Origin: Luteimonas sp. RC10
GTDB lineage: Bacteria > Pseudomonadota > Gammaproteobacteria > Xanthomonadales > Xanthomonadaceae
Assembly (NCBI RefSeq): GCF_014192745.1
Contig: NZ_JACHYJ010000002.1
Span: 1-64,000, forward strand
Length of the DNA: 64,000 nt
Reading direction: 5' to 3'
Shown here: positions 1-9,666 of the stretch, piece after piece
Layout: every line of letters starts with the position of its first letter
Position numbering within the stretch: the first letter of the stretch is position 1
Notes under the pieces: generated by a model
Database searches by the model: none
Told to the model about the DNA's origin: nothing
Seen by the model: only the letters and a program-made list of their open reading frames with translations
Program-made: the position numbers and the translations under genes

Positions 1-378
1 ACCGAAGCCAAAGCCAACCAACTGGCTGAACTGTATGCGCGTCGCATGCAGATCGAAGGCAGCTTCCGAGATCTCAAGTCACACCGCTACGGTGCGGCCT
101 TCGAGGACAGTCTGACGCGCCAAGGTCCGCGACTGAGCATCCTGCTGATGCTCAACACCTTGGCCTGCTTTGCGTGCTGGCTGGCGGGCCTGGCCGCCGA
201 GCGCGCCAGTCATGCCAACTGGCTGGTACCTCGCAAGAGTAGCCGCAGGCTCTACTCGACCCTACGTCTTGGGCGGGAGGCCTTGCTCAGACGCTGGCCG
301 ATGGAACCCATCAGCCAATGGCTGGCCCGCCTACACGTACTGCCTGGGCACGTGCTGCAACAGATGCTGTTGAGCTAG
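1..378 (+). mobile_element. IS4-family transposase, C-terminal part (cut by window edge)
   Basis: The reading frame is open at base 1, so only the last 125 codons are seen. They carry the IS4 signature Y-x2-R-x3-E-x6-K: Y at codon 12, R at 15, E at 19, K at 26. The E is the third acidic residue of the DDE catalytic triad. After the motif comes a hydrophobic helix (LSILLMLNTLACFACWLAGL) typical of this family's C-terminus. The stop is at 376-378. Bases 384-408 just past it, rich in GGGG/CCCC, could be the right terminal repeat, but the left end is outside the window so this cannot be tested. The element lies directly upstream of the lexA2 cassette. Whether the transposase is intact is unknown. 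Confidence 0.85.
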
Positions 379-485
379 AAACGTGGGGATACCTCAGACT
401 CTGACCCCGGTTTTGGGCGTGGGGAAAAGCGGGCTCCGGTGCCGTGCGGGCCAGCGCGCCGCCCCCTCGCCAACTTGGGCTGGAA

Positions 486-503
486 GGTGTACAAATGTAC
501 ACC
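486..503. promoter_or_regulatory. LexA2-type SOS operator over the lexA2 start
   Basis: GGTGTACAAATGTACACC is an 18-bp inverted repeat, perfect outside its central four bases, with a GTAC-N4-GTAC core. This is the motif known for LexA2-type repressors in Pseudomonas and Xanthomonas. It overlaps the ribosome binding site (GGAAGG, 482-487) and the ATG at 495, so it predicts tight autorepression of the whole lexA2-imuA-imuB-dnaE2 unit. Confidence 0.85.
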
Positions 504-1109
504 ATGCTCTCCCTTCCTCCCCAGCGTGCCGCCGTGCTGGCCTTCGTCCGTGACCGGATCCGCGCGGGCCGGCCACCCAGCCTGGCCGAGATCGCCACGC
601 ACTTCGGCTTCGCTTCGCGCAGCGCCGCGCACAAGCACGTGCAGGCGCTGACCGCGGCCGGCCTGCTGGAGGCGCATCCGCACCACAAGCGCGGTCTGAC
701 CCTGCCCGGCGAAGACACGCGCCCGCCACTGCTAGCCTTGCCGGTGCTGGGCCGGGTCGCGGCGGGCGTGCCGATCGGTGCCGACATCGGGCTCGACCGC
801 CAGCTCTGGCTCGACCGCGGGGTGTTCTCGCGGCGGCCCGACTACCTGTTGCAGGTGCAGGGCGACTCGATGATCGACGACGGCATCCTCGACGGCGATC
901 TGGTCGGCGTGCACCGCAGCGCCGATGCCCGCGACGGGCAGACGGTGGTCGCCCGCCTCGACGGCGAACTGACGATCAAGCGGCTGCAGCGGAGCGCCGA
1001 CGGCATCCGCCTGCTGGCGCGCAACCCGGCCTATGCGCCGATCGTGGTGCCGCCGGGCGCCGACTTCGCGATCGAGGGCCTGTTCTGCGGACTGGTGCGG
1101 CAGGGTTGA
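495..1109 (+). CDS. lexA2: LexA2 SOS repressor (S24 self-cleaving)
   Basis: Represses the mutagenesis cassette and inactivates itself by RecA-stimulated autoproteolysis. The 204-residue protein has an N-terminal winged helix-turn-helix (about 8-70), then the LexA latent protease. Seen: the cleavage pair A90-G91, nucleophile S125 in GDSM and general base K162. The ATG at 495 was chosen because GGAAGG sits 7 bases upstream; a second in-frame ATG follows at 504. An extra upstream in-frame start at 444 would place non-LexA-like residues in front and is unlikely. The stop TGA overlaps the imuA ATG by one base (TGATG), indicating translational coupling. It is probably a second LexA dedicated to the cassette; another LexA would be expected elsewhere but is not visible here. 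Confidence 0.92.
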   Translation: MYTMLSLPPQRAAVLAFVRDRIRAGRPPSLAEIATHFGFASRSAAHKHVQALTAAGLLEAHPHHKRGLTLPGEDTRPPLLALPVLGRVAAGVPIGADIGLDRQLWLDRGVFSRRPDYLLQVQGDSMIDDGILDGDLVGVHRSADARDGQTVVARLDGELTIKRLQRSADGIRLLARNPAYAPIVVPPGADFAIEGLFCGLVRQG

Positions 1110-1723
1110 TGGGCCAGGTCCTGCCCCTGGACGCCTTGCTGGCCGCGCGGACGGTCTGGCACGCCGGTCGCGGGACGGCGACGGCCGGCGACGGCGAACC
1201 GACCGGCATGGCCGCGCTCGATGCGGTGCTGCCCGACCGCGGCTGGCCGCGCGGTGCACTGACCGAGCTGCTGCTGCCGGCCGATGGCGTGGGCGAGATC
1301 GCCTTGCTGCTGCCGGCGCTGGCGCGCATGACCGCCGCCGGCGGCCGGGTGGTACTGGTCGATCCGCCCTACATCGCCTATGCGCCGGCCTGGCAGGCCG
1401 GCGGGGTCGACCTGGCCCGGCTGGAGATCGTGGTCGCGCCCCCGCGCGATGCGCTGTGGGCCTTCGAGCAGTGTCTGCGCAGCGGCGCCTGCGCGGCGGT
1501 GCTCGGCTGGCCGCGGACGGCCGACGACCGGGCGCTGCGCCGGCTGCAGGTCGCGGCCGACGCCGGCGACTGCTGCGCGTTCGCCGTGCGCGACCGCCGG
1601 CATGCGGTCAACGCCTCGCCTGCTGCGCTGCGATTGGAATATCTGCCCGCCGACGATGCCTGGCAGGTGCGCAAGTGCCGCGGCGCGCAGCCGCCGGCGC
1701 GCCCGATCCGACTGGCCCACTGA
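1109..1723 (+). CDS. imuA: ImuA, translesion synthesis accessory protein
   Basis: Second gene of the inducible mutagenesis cassette. The 204-residue protein has the ImuA/SulA-like RecA-fold core: a segment around residues 40-90 (GLTELLLPADGVGEIALLLP region) and the strand VVLVDPPYIAYAPAW typical of ImuA. ImuA is known to work with ImuB and DnaE2 in error-prone bypass and to contact RecA. The start ATG overlaps the lexA2 stop. A 111-base gap separates it from imuB; no independent promoter is evident there, so one SOS transcript is likely. Confidence 0.85.
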   Translation: MGQVLPLDALLAARTVWHAGRGTATAGDGEPTGMAALDAVLPDRGWPRGALTELLLPADGVGEIALLLPALARMTAAGGRVVLVDPPYIAYAPAWQAGGVDLARLEIVVAPPRDALWAFEQCLRSGACAAVLGWPRTADDRALRRLQVAADAGDCCAFAVRDRRHAVNASPAALRLEYLPADDAWQVRKCRGAQPPARPIRLAH

Positions 1724-1834
1724 TGCCTTCGCACCCGCCCGCACACAGCACAGCCCCGACCGCGTGGCTGCCTGCCCGTCGGCTTTCGGAGTGCCGGCCG
1801 CGCACCGTCGCCCGCGCGCAGGCGTGAGCCCGCC

Positions 1835-3253
1835 ATGCTCTGGACCTGCCTGCTGCTGCCGCAACTGGCGCTCGACGCCGTCCTGCGCCGCCTCGACGAT
1901 CCCGACGCGCCACTGGCGCTGGTCGAAGGCCCGGCGCAGTTACGGCGCCTGCACGCAGTCAACACGGCGGCGGCCAGTGCCGGCCTGAAAGCCGGCATGC
2001 GGCTGTCGGCCGCGCATGCGCTGCTGGCCGACGTGCGCACTGTCGATCACGACGTCGGGGCCGAGGCCCGCTGCCAGCGCTTCCTGGCCGCCTGGGCCTA
2101 TCGCCACAGCTCGCTGGTCAGCGCGCAGTGGCCGCGTGCGATCGTGCTTGAAGCCCAGGCGAGCTTCCGCCTGTTCGGGCCCTGGCCGACGTTCGAGCGC
2201 AGGCTGCGCCAAGAGCTCGACACGCTCGGCTTCCGGCACCGCATCGCGCTGGCGCCGACGCCGCGCGCGGCGCGCGTGCTCGCCGGGCTGCGCGACGGCT
2301 TGGCAGTGACCGATCGGGCGGCGTTGCGCACGCTGCTCGACCGCGCCCCGATCCGGCGCGCAGCGCTGCCCGACGACGCCGGCGAACGCCTGCACCGCAT
2401 GGGCCTGCGCCGTCTGGCCGACGTGCGCGGCCTGCCGCGCGATGCGCTGCGGCGGCGCTGCGGGGTCGCGGTGCTCGACCATCTCGACCGGCTCTACGGC
2501 GACGTCGACGACCCGCTCGACTGCTACGCCCCGCCCGACCGCTTCGATGCCCGCGTCGAGCTGGGCTACGAGGTCGAGAGTCACACCGCGCTGCTGTTCC
2601 CGCTGCGTCGGCTGACCGGCGACCTGGCGACCTATCTGTCGATCCGCGACGGCGGGGTGCAGCGCTTCACGCTGCGGCTCGAGCATGCCAGCGGTCGCAC
2701 CGATGTCGAGGTCGGACTGCTCGCGCCCGAACGCGACCCGGCGTTGCTGTTCGAACTGGCGCGCAGCCGGCTCGAGCGCACCGGGGTCGACCGCCCGGTC
2801 GTCGCGCTGGGCCTGCTCGCCCGCCAGTTGCCGCCGTTCGTGCCGGCCAGCCGCGACCTGTTCGACCCGCGTCCGCAGCAGGCGGTGGACTGGCCGCAAC
2901 TGCGCGAGCGTCTGCGCGCGCGGCTGGGCGACGACGCCGTGCATCGCGTCGCCCCGGCCGGCGACCCGCGCCCCGAGCGTGCCTGGCGGCGCGTGGCCGG
3001 CGACGACGCCGCCATCGAGACCGCCCCGCCCCGGCCGCCACGCCCGGCGTGGCTGTTGCCCGAGCCGGTCCCGCTGCGCGACCCGCGGCTGCGCGTGCTG
3101 TCGGGCCCCGAACGGCTGGAAAGCGGCTGGTGGGACGATGGCGACGCACGCCGGGACTACTACTGCGTCGAGACCTCGAACGGGCAGCGCGCCTGGGCTT
3201 TCGTGCCGGTCGGCGAGCGCGACGGCTGGATGCTGCACGGATGGTTCGCATGA
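1835..3253 (+). CDS. imuB: ImuB, Y-family polymerase-like mutasome subunit
   Basis: Adaptor of the mutasome: a Y-family polymerase fold that no longer polymerises but links ImuA, the sliding clamp and DnaE2. The 472-residue length is normal. The first catalytic position that is DxD in DinB is replaced ([13 protein letters not shown]), and the second acidic motif reads LEAQASF instead of SxDE, so the metal site is lost, as known for ImuB. Palm/fingers lie at about 1-240 and a little-finger region follows. A segment SRDLFDP (about 345) resembles a clamp-binding motif. It starts with ATG at 1835, 43 bases before the dnaE2 start it stops at 3253. Confidence 0.88.
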   Translation: MLWTCLLLPQLALDAVLRRLDDPDAPLALVEGPAQLRRLHAVNTAAASAGLKAGMRLSAAHALLADVRTVDHDVGAEARCQRFLAAWAYRHSSLVSAQWPRAIVLEAQASFRLFGPWPTFERRLRQELDTLGFRHRIALAPTPRAARVLAGLRDGLAVTDRAALRTLLDRAPIRRAALPDDAGERLHRMGLRRLADVRGLPRDALRRRCGVAVLDHLDRLYGDVDDPLDCYAPPDRFDARVELGYEVESHTALLFPLRRLTGDLATYLSIRDGGVQRFTLRLEHASGRTDVEVGLLAPERDPALLFELARSRLERTGVDRPVVALGLLARQLPPFVPASRDLFDPRPQQAVDWPQLRERLRARLGDDAVHRVAPAGDPRPERAWRRVAGDDAAIETAPPRPPRPAWLLPEPVPLRDPRLRVLSGPERLESGWWDDGDARRDYYCVETSNGQRAWAFVPVGERDGWMLHGWFA

Positions 3254-3296
3254 CCGGCGCGCGCGGGCCGGTTGCGGCGCCTGCGGAACGGCGGCG

Positions 3297-6200
3297 ATGA
3301 GCTCGATCGACGGCGTCGACCGCGACACGCCCGGTGGCCAACCGCCGCGGGCCTGGACGGTCGCACACCGGCTGCGCGAGGCGGCCAACGACGCGGTCGC
3401 CCCCGATGCGCGCGATGCCGGATCGCCGCCGTACGCCGAATTGCACTGTCTGTCGGATTTTTCGTTCCTGCGCGGTGCCTCCGATGCCGAGCAGTTGTTC
3501 CATCGTGCGCTGCATTGCGGCTACGAGGCGCTGGCGATCACCGACGAGTGCTCACTGGCCGGAATCGTGCGCGCGCTCGAAGCCTCCGAAGGCACCGGGC
3601 TCAAGCTGATCGTCGGCAGCGAGTTCCGACTCGTCGACGGCCTGCGCTGCGTGCTGCTGGTCGAGACGATCGCCGGCTACCGCAGGCTGTGTGCGCTGAT
3701 CACCCAAGCGCGGCGTGCCGCCACCAAGGGCCACTACCGGCTCACGCGCGAGGACGTGGCCGCCGTGCTGCAGGGCAATCCCGACGGGCTGTTCGCGCTG
3801 TGGTTGCCGGGCGAGACGCCCGATCCGGACGAGGGCCGCTGGCTGCACGCCCTGTTCGGCACACGCGTACATCTGGCCGTGGAGCTGCACCGCGAACGCG
3901 ACGACGCCGCGCGCCTGGACGCGCTGCTGGCATTGGCGCGCACGCTCGGGCTGCCGGCGCTGGCCAGCGGCGATGCGCACATGGCCACCCGGCGCGAGCG
4001 CATGCTGCAGGACACCCTCACCGCGATTGCCCACAACACCCCGCTGGCCGACTGCGGCGCCCACCTGTTCCGCAACGGCGAGCGCCACCTGCGCACCCGG
4101 CGCGCGCTGGGCAACATCTACGGTGCGACGCTGATGGAGGCGGCCGCGGCGCTGGCGGCGCGCTGCAGCTTCAACCTGCGCAGCATCCGTTACGACTACC
4201 CGGTCGAGCTCGTCCCCGACGGCCACACGCCGACCACCTGGCTGCGGGTGCTGACCGAGCGCGGCATCGTCGAGCGTTGGCCCGACGGGCCCACGCCCCA
4301 GGTGCGCGATCTGATCGAATTCGAGCTCGCGCTGATCGCCAAGAAGGGCTACGAGGCCTTCTTCCTGACCGTGGCCGACATCGTCGCCTTCGCCCGCAAG
4401 CAGAAGATCCTGTGCCAGGGCCGCGGCTCGTCGGCGAACTCGGCGGTCTGTTACGCGCTGGGCATCACCGCGGTGAACCCCGACGAGACCCGCTTGCTGA
4501 TGGCGCGCTTTCTGTCCGAACAGCGCGACGAGCCGCCCGACATCGACGTCGACTTCGAGCACCAGCGGCGCGAGGAGGTCATCCAGTACGTCTACGCCAA
4601 GTACGGCCGCGAGCGGGCCGCCCTCGCCGCGACGGTGATCTGCTACCGCGGCAAGAGCGCGGTGCGCGATGTCGCCAAGGCCTTCGGCCTGCCCGACGAC
4701 CAGATCGCGCTCCTGGCCACCTGCTATGGCTGGGGCAATGGCGACACCCCGATGGAACAGCGCATCACCGAGGCGGGCTTCGACCTGCACAACCCGCTGA
4801 TCCGCAAGATCCTGCTGGTGACCGAGGGCTTGCGCGGGCATCCGCGGCACTTGTCGCAACACGTCGGCGGTTTCGTCATTTCCGACGCCCCGCTCTCGCA
4901 TCTGGTCCCGGTCGAGAACGCGGCGATGGCCGACCGCACGATCATCCAGTGGGAAAAGGACGACCTGGAGACGATGCAGTTGCTCAAGGTCGATTGCCTT
5001 GCGCTGGGCATGCTGACCTGCATCCGCAAGACGCTGGACCTGGTGCGCGGTCATCGCGGGCGGGACTTCGCGCTCGCGACCCTGCCCGACAAGGACGCGG
5101 ACACGTACAAGATGATCCAGATCGCTGACACCGTCGGCGTGTTCCAGATCGAGTCGCGCGCGCAGATGGCGATGCTGCCCCGGCTCAAGCCCGCGTGTTT
5201 CTACGACCTGGTGGTGGAAGTGGCGATCGTGCGCCCCGGCCCGATCCAGGGCGACATGGTGCATCCCTATCTGCGCCGGCGGCAGGGCCGCGAAGCGGTC
5301 GACTATCCCAACGACGAGATCCGCAGCATCCTCGAACCCACGCTCGGCGTGCCGCTGTTCCAGGAGCAGGTCATGGAACTGCTGATGAAGGCGGCTAACT
5401 ACACCGACAGCGAGGCCGACCACCTGCGGCGCTCGATGGCGGCCTGGCGGCGCGGCGGCGACATGGAGCAGCACCGGGTGCGGGTGCGCGAGCGCATGCT
5501 GGCGAAGGACTATTCGCAGGAATTCATCGACCAGATCTTCGACCAGATCAAGGGCTTCGGCTCCTACGGCTTTCCGCAGAGCCACGCCGCCTCGTTCGCC
5601 AAGCTGGTCTACGCCAGTTGCTGGCTCAAGCGCCACGAGCCGGCCGCGTTCGCCTGCGGCCTGCTCAATGCCCAACCGATGGGTTTCTACTCGCCCAGCC
5701 AGATCGTGCAGGACGCCCGCCGCGGCAGCGCGCACCGCGCACGCATCGAGGTGCTGCCGGTCGACGTGCTGCACAGCGACTACGACAGCACCCTGGTCGG
5801 CGGCCGGCCCTGGCGCAGCGAGACCGATCCGGGCGTCCAGCCGGCGATCCGGCTCGGCCTGCGCCTGGTCGCGGGGCTGCCCGAGGCAGCCGCGCATCGC
5901 CTCGTCGCCGAACGCGACCGGCGTCCGTTCACCGACATCGCCGACCTGGTCCTGCGCGCCGGGCTCGAGGCCAAGGCGCGCCAGGCGCTGGCCGAGGCCG
6001 ATGCGCTGCGCAGCCTGGCCGGCCACCGCAATGCCGCGCGCTGGGCGGTCGCCGGCATCGAACAGCGGCGCCCGCTGCTGCCCGGCAGCCCCGACGAGGC
6101 CGCGGTCGCCCTGCCCGCGCCCGCCGCCGGGGAGGAGATCCTGTCCGACTACCGCGCCCTGGGCCTGAGCCTGGGCCCGCATCCGATGGCGCTGCTGCGC

Positions 6201-6542
6201 CCGCAGATGACCGCACGCCGGATCATCGGCCTGCGCGACCTGCAAGCCCGGCGCCATGGCAGCGGCGTGCACGTCGCCGGCCTGGTGACCCAGCGCCAGC
6301 GCCCGGCCACCGCCAAGGGCACCATCTTCGTCACCCTCGAGGATGAGACCGGCATGATCAACGTCATCGTCTGGTCGCACCTGGCGATCCGCCGCCGGCG
6401 CGCCCTGCTCGAATCGCGGCTGCTCGCGGTGCGCGGCCGCTGGGAGCGGGTCGACGGGGTCGCCCATCTCATCGCCGGCGACCTGCACGATCTCAGCGAC
6501 CTGCTCGGCACGATGCCGCTGCCCTCGCGCGATTTCCATTGA
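3297..6542 (+). CDS. dnaE2: DnaE2 error-prone DNA polymerase III alpha subunit
   Basis: C-family polymerase that performs translesion synthesis in the ImuA-ImuB-DnaE2 mutasome. The 1081-residue protein is laid out as an N-terminal PHP domain (opening [17 protein letters not shown]), the polymerase core with [15 protein letters not shown] and the catalytic acidic motif PDIDVDF, tandem helix-hairpin-helix segments, and a C-terminal OB fold ([14 protein letters not shown]...). The frame stays open far upstream because of high GC; the ATG at 3297 was chosen because family-like sequence starts soon after it and it lies just downstream of the imuB stop. Expected to be SOS induced through the upstream LexA2 operator. 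Confidence 0.93.
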   Translation: MSSIDGVDRDTPGGQPPRAWTVAHRLREAANDAVAPDARDAGSPPYAELHCLSDFSFLRGASDAEQLFHRALHCGYEALAITDECSLAGIVRALEASEGTGLKLIVGSEFRLVDGLRCVLLVETIAGYRRLCALITQARRAATKGHYRLTREDVAAVLQGNPDGLFALWLPGETPDPDEGRWLHALFGTRVHLAVELHRERDDAARLDALLALARTLGLPALASGDAHMATRRERMLQDTLTAIAHNTPLADCGAHLFRNGERHLRTRRALGNIYGATLMEAAAALAARCSFNLRSIRYDYPVELVPDGHTPTTWLRVLTERGIVERWPDGPTPQVRDLIEFELALIAKKGYEAFFLTVADIVAFARKQKILCQGRGSSANSAVCYALGITAVNPDETRLLMARFLSEQRDEPPDIDVDFEHQRREEVIQYVYAKYGRERAALAATVICYRGKSAVRDVAKAFGLPDDQIALLATCYGWGNGDTPMEQRITEAGFDLHNPLIRKILLVTEGLRGHPRHLSQHVGGFVISDAPLSHLVPVENAAMADRTIIQWEKDDLETMQLLKVDCLALGMLTCIRKTLDLVRGHRGRDFALATLPDKDADTYKMIQIADTVGVFQIESRAQMAMLPRLKPACFYDLVVEVAIVRPGPIQGDMVHPYLRRRQGREAVDYPNDEIRSILEPTLGVPLFQEQVMELLMKAANYTDSEADHLRRSMAAWRRGGDMEQHRVRVRERMLAKDYSQEFIDQIFDQIKGFGSYGFPQSHAASFAKLVYASCWLKRHEPAAFACGLLNAQPMGFYSPSQIVQDARRGSAHRARIEVLPVDVLHSDYDSTLVGGRPWRSETDPGVQPAIRLGLRLVAGLPEAAAHRLVAERDRRPFTDIADLVLRAGLEAKARQALAEADALRSLAGHRNAARWAVAGIEQRRPLLPGSPDEAAVALPAPAAGEEILSDYRALGLSLGPHPMALLRPQMTARRIIGLRDLQARRHGSGVHVAGLVTQRQRPATAKGTIFVTLEDETGMINVIVWSHLAIRRRRALLESRLLAVRGRWERVDGVAHLIAGDLHDLSDLLGTMPLPSRDFH

Positions 6543-6613
6543 GCGGCGGCGCCTGGGCGACGCGCCTCGCCCCCGTGGTGTGATGTCCGACGCCGTGGTG
6601 CGAACCATCCTGC

Positions 6614-7153
6614 ATGCCCGACACCTGCGACCCCGCGATGAACCGACCTCCACCCGCGCTGCCGAAAGACGATCGCGACCGATTCGCGCAGTCGTTCGAT
6701 GCCCATCGCGGCATCGTCGCCACCGTCGCGGCGAGCTACTGCCGCGACCCGGACGACCGCGCCGATCTGATGCAGGAGATCGCGGCCCAGGCATGGCGGG
6801 CCTGGCCACGCTACGACCCGACGCGGCCATTCCCGACGTGGCTGTATCGGATTGCGCTCAACGTCGCGATCACGCGTGTCCGGCAGCTTGGGCTGCGCAG
6901 CCGCCATGCGGTGCCATTCGACGCCGCCCTGCACGATATCGCCGATCCGAACGCCGCCGATCCACAGGCCGAGCAGCAGGTTCGCGCGCTGTACCGCTTC
7001 ATCCATGCGCAACGGCCACTCGACCGCGCATTGCTGCTGCTCTACCTCGACGGCCGCAGCCACCGCGAGACCGCCGAGGTGCTCGGCCTGAGCGAAACCA
7101 ATGTCGCCACCAAGATCGGCCGGCTGCGCCAGCGCATCCGCGACGAGCTCTGA
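6614..7153 (+). CDS. ECF-type RNA polymerase sigma factor
   Basis: A 179-residue sigma-70 family protein with only regions 2 and 4. Region 2 covers about 25-95 (CRDPDDRADLMQEIAAQAW, then TWLYRIALNVAI) and region 4 about 120-178, ending in the helix-turn-helix SHRETAEVLGLSETNVATKIGRLRQRIRDEL. An internal ATG at 6638 would give a shorter product. The next gene begins 14 bases after the stop and encodes a small integral membrane protein, so the pair probably forms a sigma/regulator unit. The signal it responds to cannot be read from sequence. Confidence 0.9.
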   Translation: MPDTCDPAMNRPPPALPKDDRDRFAQSFDAHRGIVATVAASYCRDPDDRADLMQEIAAQAWRAWPRYDPTRPFPTWLYRIALNVAITRVRQLGLRSRHAVPFDAALHDIADPNAADPQAEQQVRALYRFIHAQRPLDRALLLLYLDGRSHRETAEVLGLSETNVATKIGRLRQRIRDEL

Positions 7154-7167
7154 CCCCGGAGCCTACG

Positions 7168-7830
7168 ATGGAACACGATGACCTCAAGACCGCCTGGCAG
7201 GCGCTCGAACACCGCCTGGCACGGCAGGAACGCCTGCAGATCGACCTGCTGCGCGACGATCGGCTGCGACAGGCGCGTCGCCGGTTGCGGCCCCTGCTCG
7301 TCGGCCAGTGGCTGCAAGTGGCGCTCGGTGCCGCGCTGGCCTGGCTCGGCGCCAGCTGCTGGACGCAGCAACTCGGCACCCCGGCCTTCCTGGCCGCCGG
7401 CCTGGCCGTCCACGGATTCGGTGTCCTGACCCTGATCGGCGCCGCCATCACGCTATCGCTCGCGGCCGCGGTCGATTACGACGCGCCGGTGGTCCGGATC
7501 CAGAAGCGGCTTGCACAGTTGCTGCGCGCGCAGACGCTCAACATGGCGCTGTGCGGCACGCCCTGGTGGATCGCCTGGGTACTGGTGGTGGTCGCGGTCG
7601 CAGGGCTGCGCGATCCCGGCGCAGGCGCGCCGGCCGCAGCCTGGGTCTGGGGCAGCCTTGCGATCGGCGCGATCGGGATGCTCGCGACCTGGGGCTGGAT
7701 CTGGCGCTCGGCCACCCGCCCCCCGGCCCCCGAATCCGATGCGTCTGGCACACGATGCGGCGATGGCACGCATGCGATCCGGCGCAGCCGGCAACTGGTG
7801 GCCGAGGTGACGCGATTCGAGCTGGACTGA
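7168..7830 (+). CDS. Four-helix membrane protein, putative partner of the ECF sigma factor
   Basis: A 220-residue protein. After a charged, basic N-terminal segment (about 1-47, likely cytoplasmic) come four hydrophobic helices at roughly 48-70, 75-102, 128-152 and 158-180, followed by a soluble C-terminal tail. It lacks the HxxxCxxC zinc anti-sigma motif, so it is not a ZAS-type anti-sigma factor. Genomic pairing 14 bases behind the sigma gene suggests it sequesters or senses for that sigma factor. This is inference from position; no catalytic motif is recognised. Confidence 0.6.
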   Translation: MEHDDLKTAWQALEHRLARQERLQIDLLRDDRLRQARRRLRPLLVGQWLQVALGAALAWLGASCWTQQLGTPAFLAAGLAVHGFGVLTLIGAAITLSLAAAVDYDAPVVRIQKRLAQLLRAQTLNMALCGTPWWIAWVLVVVAVAGLRDPGAGAPAAAWVWGSLAIGAIGMLATWGWIWRSATRPPAPESDASGTRCGDGTHAIRRSRQLVAEVTRFELD

Positions 7831-7942
7831 CGATCTGCCGCGCGATCCCAAGGCCGCATGCCGCCCCCGCAACGCAAGCGCGGACGGACTGTCCGGGCGC
7901 TCGCAAGGGCCTGCGTCCAGCACACCGCCAGCACAGGTGACC

Positions 7943-7948
7943 TACAAT
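7943..7948 (+). promoter_or_regulatory. Probable -10 element of the tRNA-Arg promoter
   Basis: TACAAT lies 9 bases upstream of the mature tRNA 5' end at 7957. No convincing -35 hexamer is seen 17 bases further up. Confidence 0.45.
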
Positions 7949-7956
7949 ACCCCGAT

Positions 7957-8033
7957 GGCCCCGTAGCTCAGCTGGATAGAGCATCCCCCTCCTAAGGGGA
8001 AGGTCGCACGTTCGAATCGTGCCGGGGTCGCCA
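7957..8033 (+). tRNA. tRNA-Arg, anticodon CCU
   Basis: A complete 77-base cloverleaf including an encoded CCA (8031-8033). Acceptor strand GGCCCCG (7957-7963) pairs with CGGGGTC (one G-T wobble). The D arm contains AGCTCAGCTGGATAGAGC. The anticodon stem TCCCC/GGGGA encloses loop CTCCTAA with anticodon CCT at 7991-7993, reading AGG codons (Arg). The T arm has GTTCGAATC. No truncated duplicate of the 3' end is seen downstream, so there is no sign of an integrated element. Confidence 0.97.
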
Positions 8034-8130
8034 GTTCCGCGACCATCCCCCAGCGGCGGTCCCGCCGCGTCGCCCCCCTTCTTCGCCAGCGCCGCCCAGC
8101 GGCGCCAGCGCACACCAGGAGTTTTTCGCG

Positions 8131-9666
8131 ATGTCCCATCCCGTCCTCACCGCGCTCGGCCTCGATCCCACCGAATCGGGCACCTATCTCGGCAACAACG
8201 AATGGGCCCGCGACACCGGCGCCGGCACGCTGACCCCGGTCAACCCGGCCAGTGGCGAGTCGCTGGCGCAGGTGCTGGCGACCTCGCAGGCCGACTACGA
8301 GACCATCGTGACCCGCGCCCAGGCCGCGTTCCGCGAATGGCGCACGACGCCGGCCCCGCGCCGCGGTGAAGCGATCCGGCTGTGCGCCGAGGCGCTGCGC
8401 ACGCACAAGGACGCGCTCGGCTCGCTGGTCGCGCTGGAGATGGGCAAGTCCAAGCCCGAGGGCGACGGCGAAGTGCAGGAGATGATCGACATCGGCGAGT
8501 TCGCTGTCGGTCTGTCGCGTCAGCTCTACGGCCTGACCATGCATTCCGAGCGCCCCGGTCACCGCATGTACGAGCAGTGGCATCCGCTGGGCCTGGTCGG
8601 CGTGATCAGTGCGTTCAACTTCCCGGTCGCGGTCTGGGCCTGGAACAGCTTCGTCGCCGCGGTCTGCGGCAATGTCACGATCTGGAAGCCGTCGCCGAAG
8701 ACGCCGCTGTCGGCGATCGCGTCGATGAAGATCTGCAACGAGGCGCTGCGGGCCGGCGGCTTCCCGGACATCTTCTTCCTGTTCAACGACGCTGGCAGCG
8801 ACCTGGCCCAGGCGTTCGTCGACGACAAGCGCATCGCACTGGTCAGCTTCACCGGCTCGACCCAGGTCGGCCGCCACGTTGGTGAGCGCGTCGCGCGCCG
8901 CATGGGGCGCTCGCTGCTCGAGCTGGGCGGCAACAACGCGATCATCGTCGACCCGACCGCCGACCTGAAACTGGCGATCCCGGCAATCGTGTTCGGGGCG
9001 GTCGGCACCGCCGGCCAGCGCTGCACGACCACGCGCCGGCTGTTCGTGCACGCCTCGATCTTCGACGACGTGCTGGCCAAGCTCAAGACCGCCTACGCCC
9101 AGGTCGAATCGCGGATCGGCGACCCCACCGACGCGGCCAATCTGATGGGCCCGCTGAACTCGCGCGACGCGGTGGACGCCTATCTGGCGGCGATCGAGAA
9201 GGCCAAGGCCGCCGGCGGCACGATCGAGAGCGGCGGCAAGGCGCTCGACGACCGCAAGGGCTTCTTCGTGCTGCCGACGATCGTCACCGGGCTGTCGAAC
9301 GATGCCGAGGTGGTGCAGGCCGAGACCTTCGCACCGATCCTCTACGTGATGAAGTACGAGCAGCTCGACGAGGCGATCGACATGCAGAACGACGTGCCGC
9401 AGGGCCTGTCGTCGGCGATCTTCACCAACGATCTCAAGGCCTCCGAGCGCTTCCTCTCGGCGCGCGGTTCGGACTGCGGTATCGCCAACGTCAACATCGG
9501 CACCTCCGGCGCCGAGATCGGCGGCGCGTTCGGCGGCGAGAAGGAAACCGGCGGTGGCCGCGAGTCGGGCTCCGATGCCTGGCGCGCCTACATGCGCCGG
9601 CAGACCAACACCATCAACTACTCCGACGCCCTGCCCCTGGCCCAGGGCATCAAATTCGACCTGTGA
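8131..9666 (+). CDS. amaB: L-piperideine-6-carboxylate / alpha-aminoadipate semialdehyde dehydrogenase (antiquitin family)
   Basis: NAD-dependent aldehyde dehydrogenase oxidising alpha-aminoadipate semialdehyde (in equilibrium with piperideine-6-carboxylate) in lysine catabolism. The 511-residue length and the opening VLTALGLDPTESGTYLG match the ALDH7/antiquitin family rather than generic ALDHs. Catalytic C298 lies in GQRCTTTRRLF and general base E264 in LELGGNNA; the NAD-fold FTGSTQVG is present. Ribosome binding site AGGAG is at 8116-8120. A gene for glutaryl-CoA dehydrogenase, a later step of the same route, lies at 25638. The substrate assignment is family-level; pathway use is inference. 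Confidence 0.85.
   Translation: MSHPVLTALGLDPTESGTYLGNNEWARDTGAGTLTPVNPASGESLAQVLATSQADYETIVTRAQAAFREWRTTPAPRRGEAIRLCAEALRTHKDALGSLVALEMGKSKPEGDGEVQEMIDIGEFAVGLSRQLYGLTMHSERPGHRMYEQWHPLGLVGVISAFNFPVAVWAWNSFVAAVCGNVTIWKPSPKTPLSAIASMKICNEALRAGGFPDIFFLFNDAGSDLAQAFVDDKRIALVSFTGSTQVGRHVGERVARRMGRSLLELGGNNAIIVDPTADLKLAIPAIVFGAVGTAGQRCTTTRRLFVHASIFDDVLAKLKTAYAQVESRIGDPTDAANLMGPLNSRDAVDAYLAAIEKAKAAGGTIESGGKALDDRKGFFVLPTIVTGLSNDAEVVQAETFAPILYVMKYEQLDEAIDMQNDVPQGLSSAIFTNDLKASERFLSARGSDCGIANVNIGTSGAEIGGAFGGEKETGGGRESGSDAWRAYMRRQTNTINYSDALPLAQGIKFDL

Noticed and set aside
444-494. Longer LexA2 start at 444.
   Set aside because: Adds 17 residues unlike LexA and runs through the operator; the ATG at 495 has a good ribosome binding site.
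3552-6830. Minus-strand open frame of about 1092 codons opposite dnaE2.
   Set aside because: High-GC shadow: composition is His/Gln/Arg-rich without any family motif, and dnaE2 on the other strand is certain.
7957-8131. Genomic island inserted at tRNA-Arg.
   Set aside because: No integrase, no duplicated tRNA end, and downstream genes (amaB, pyrD, murB) are core.
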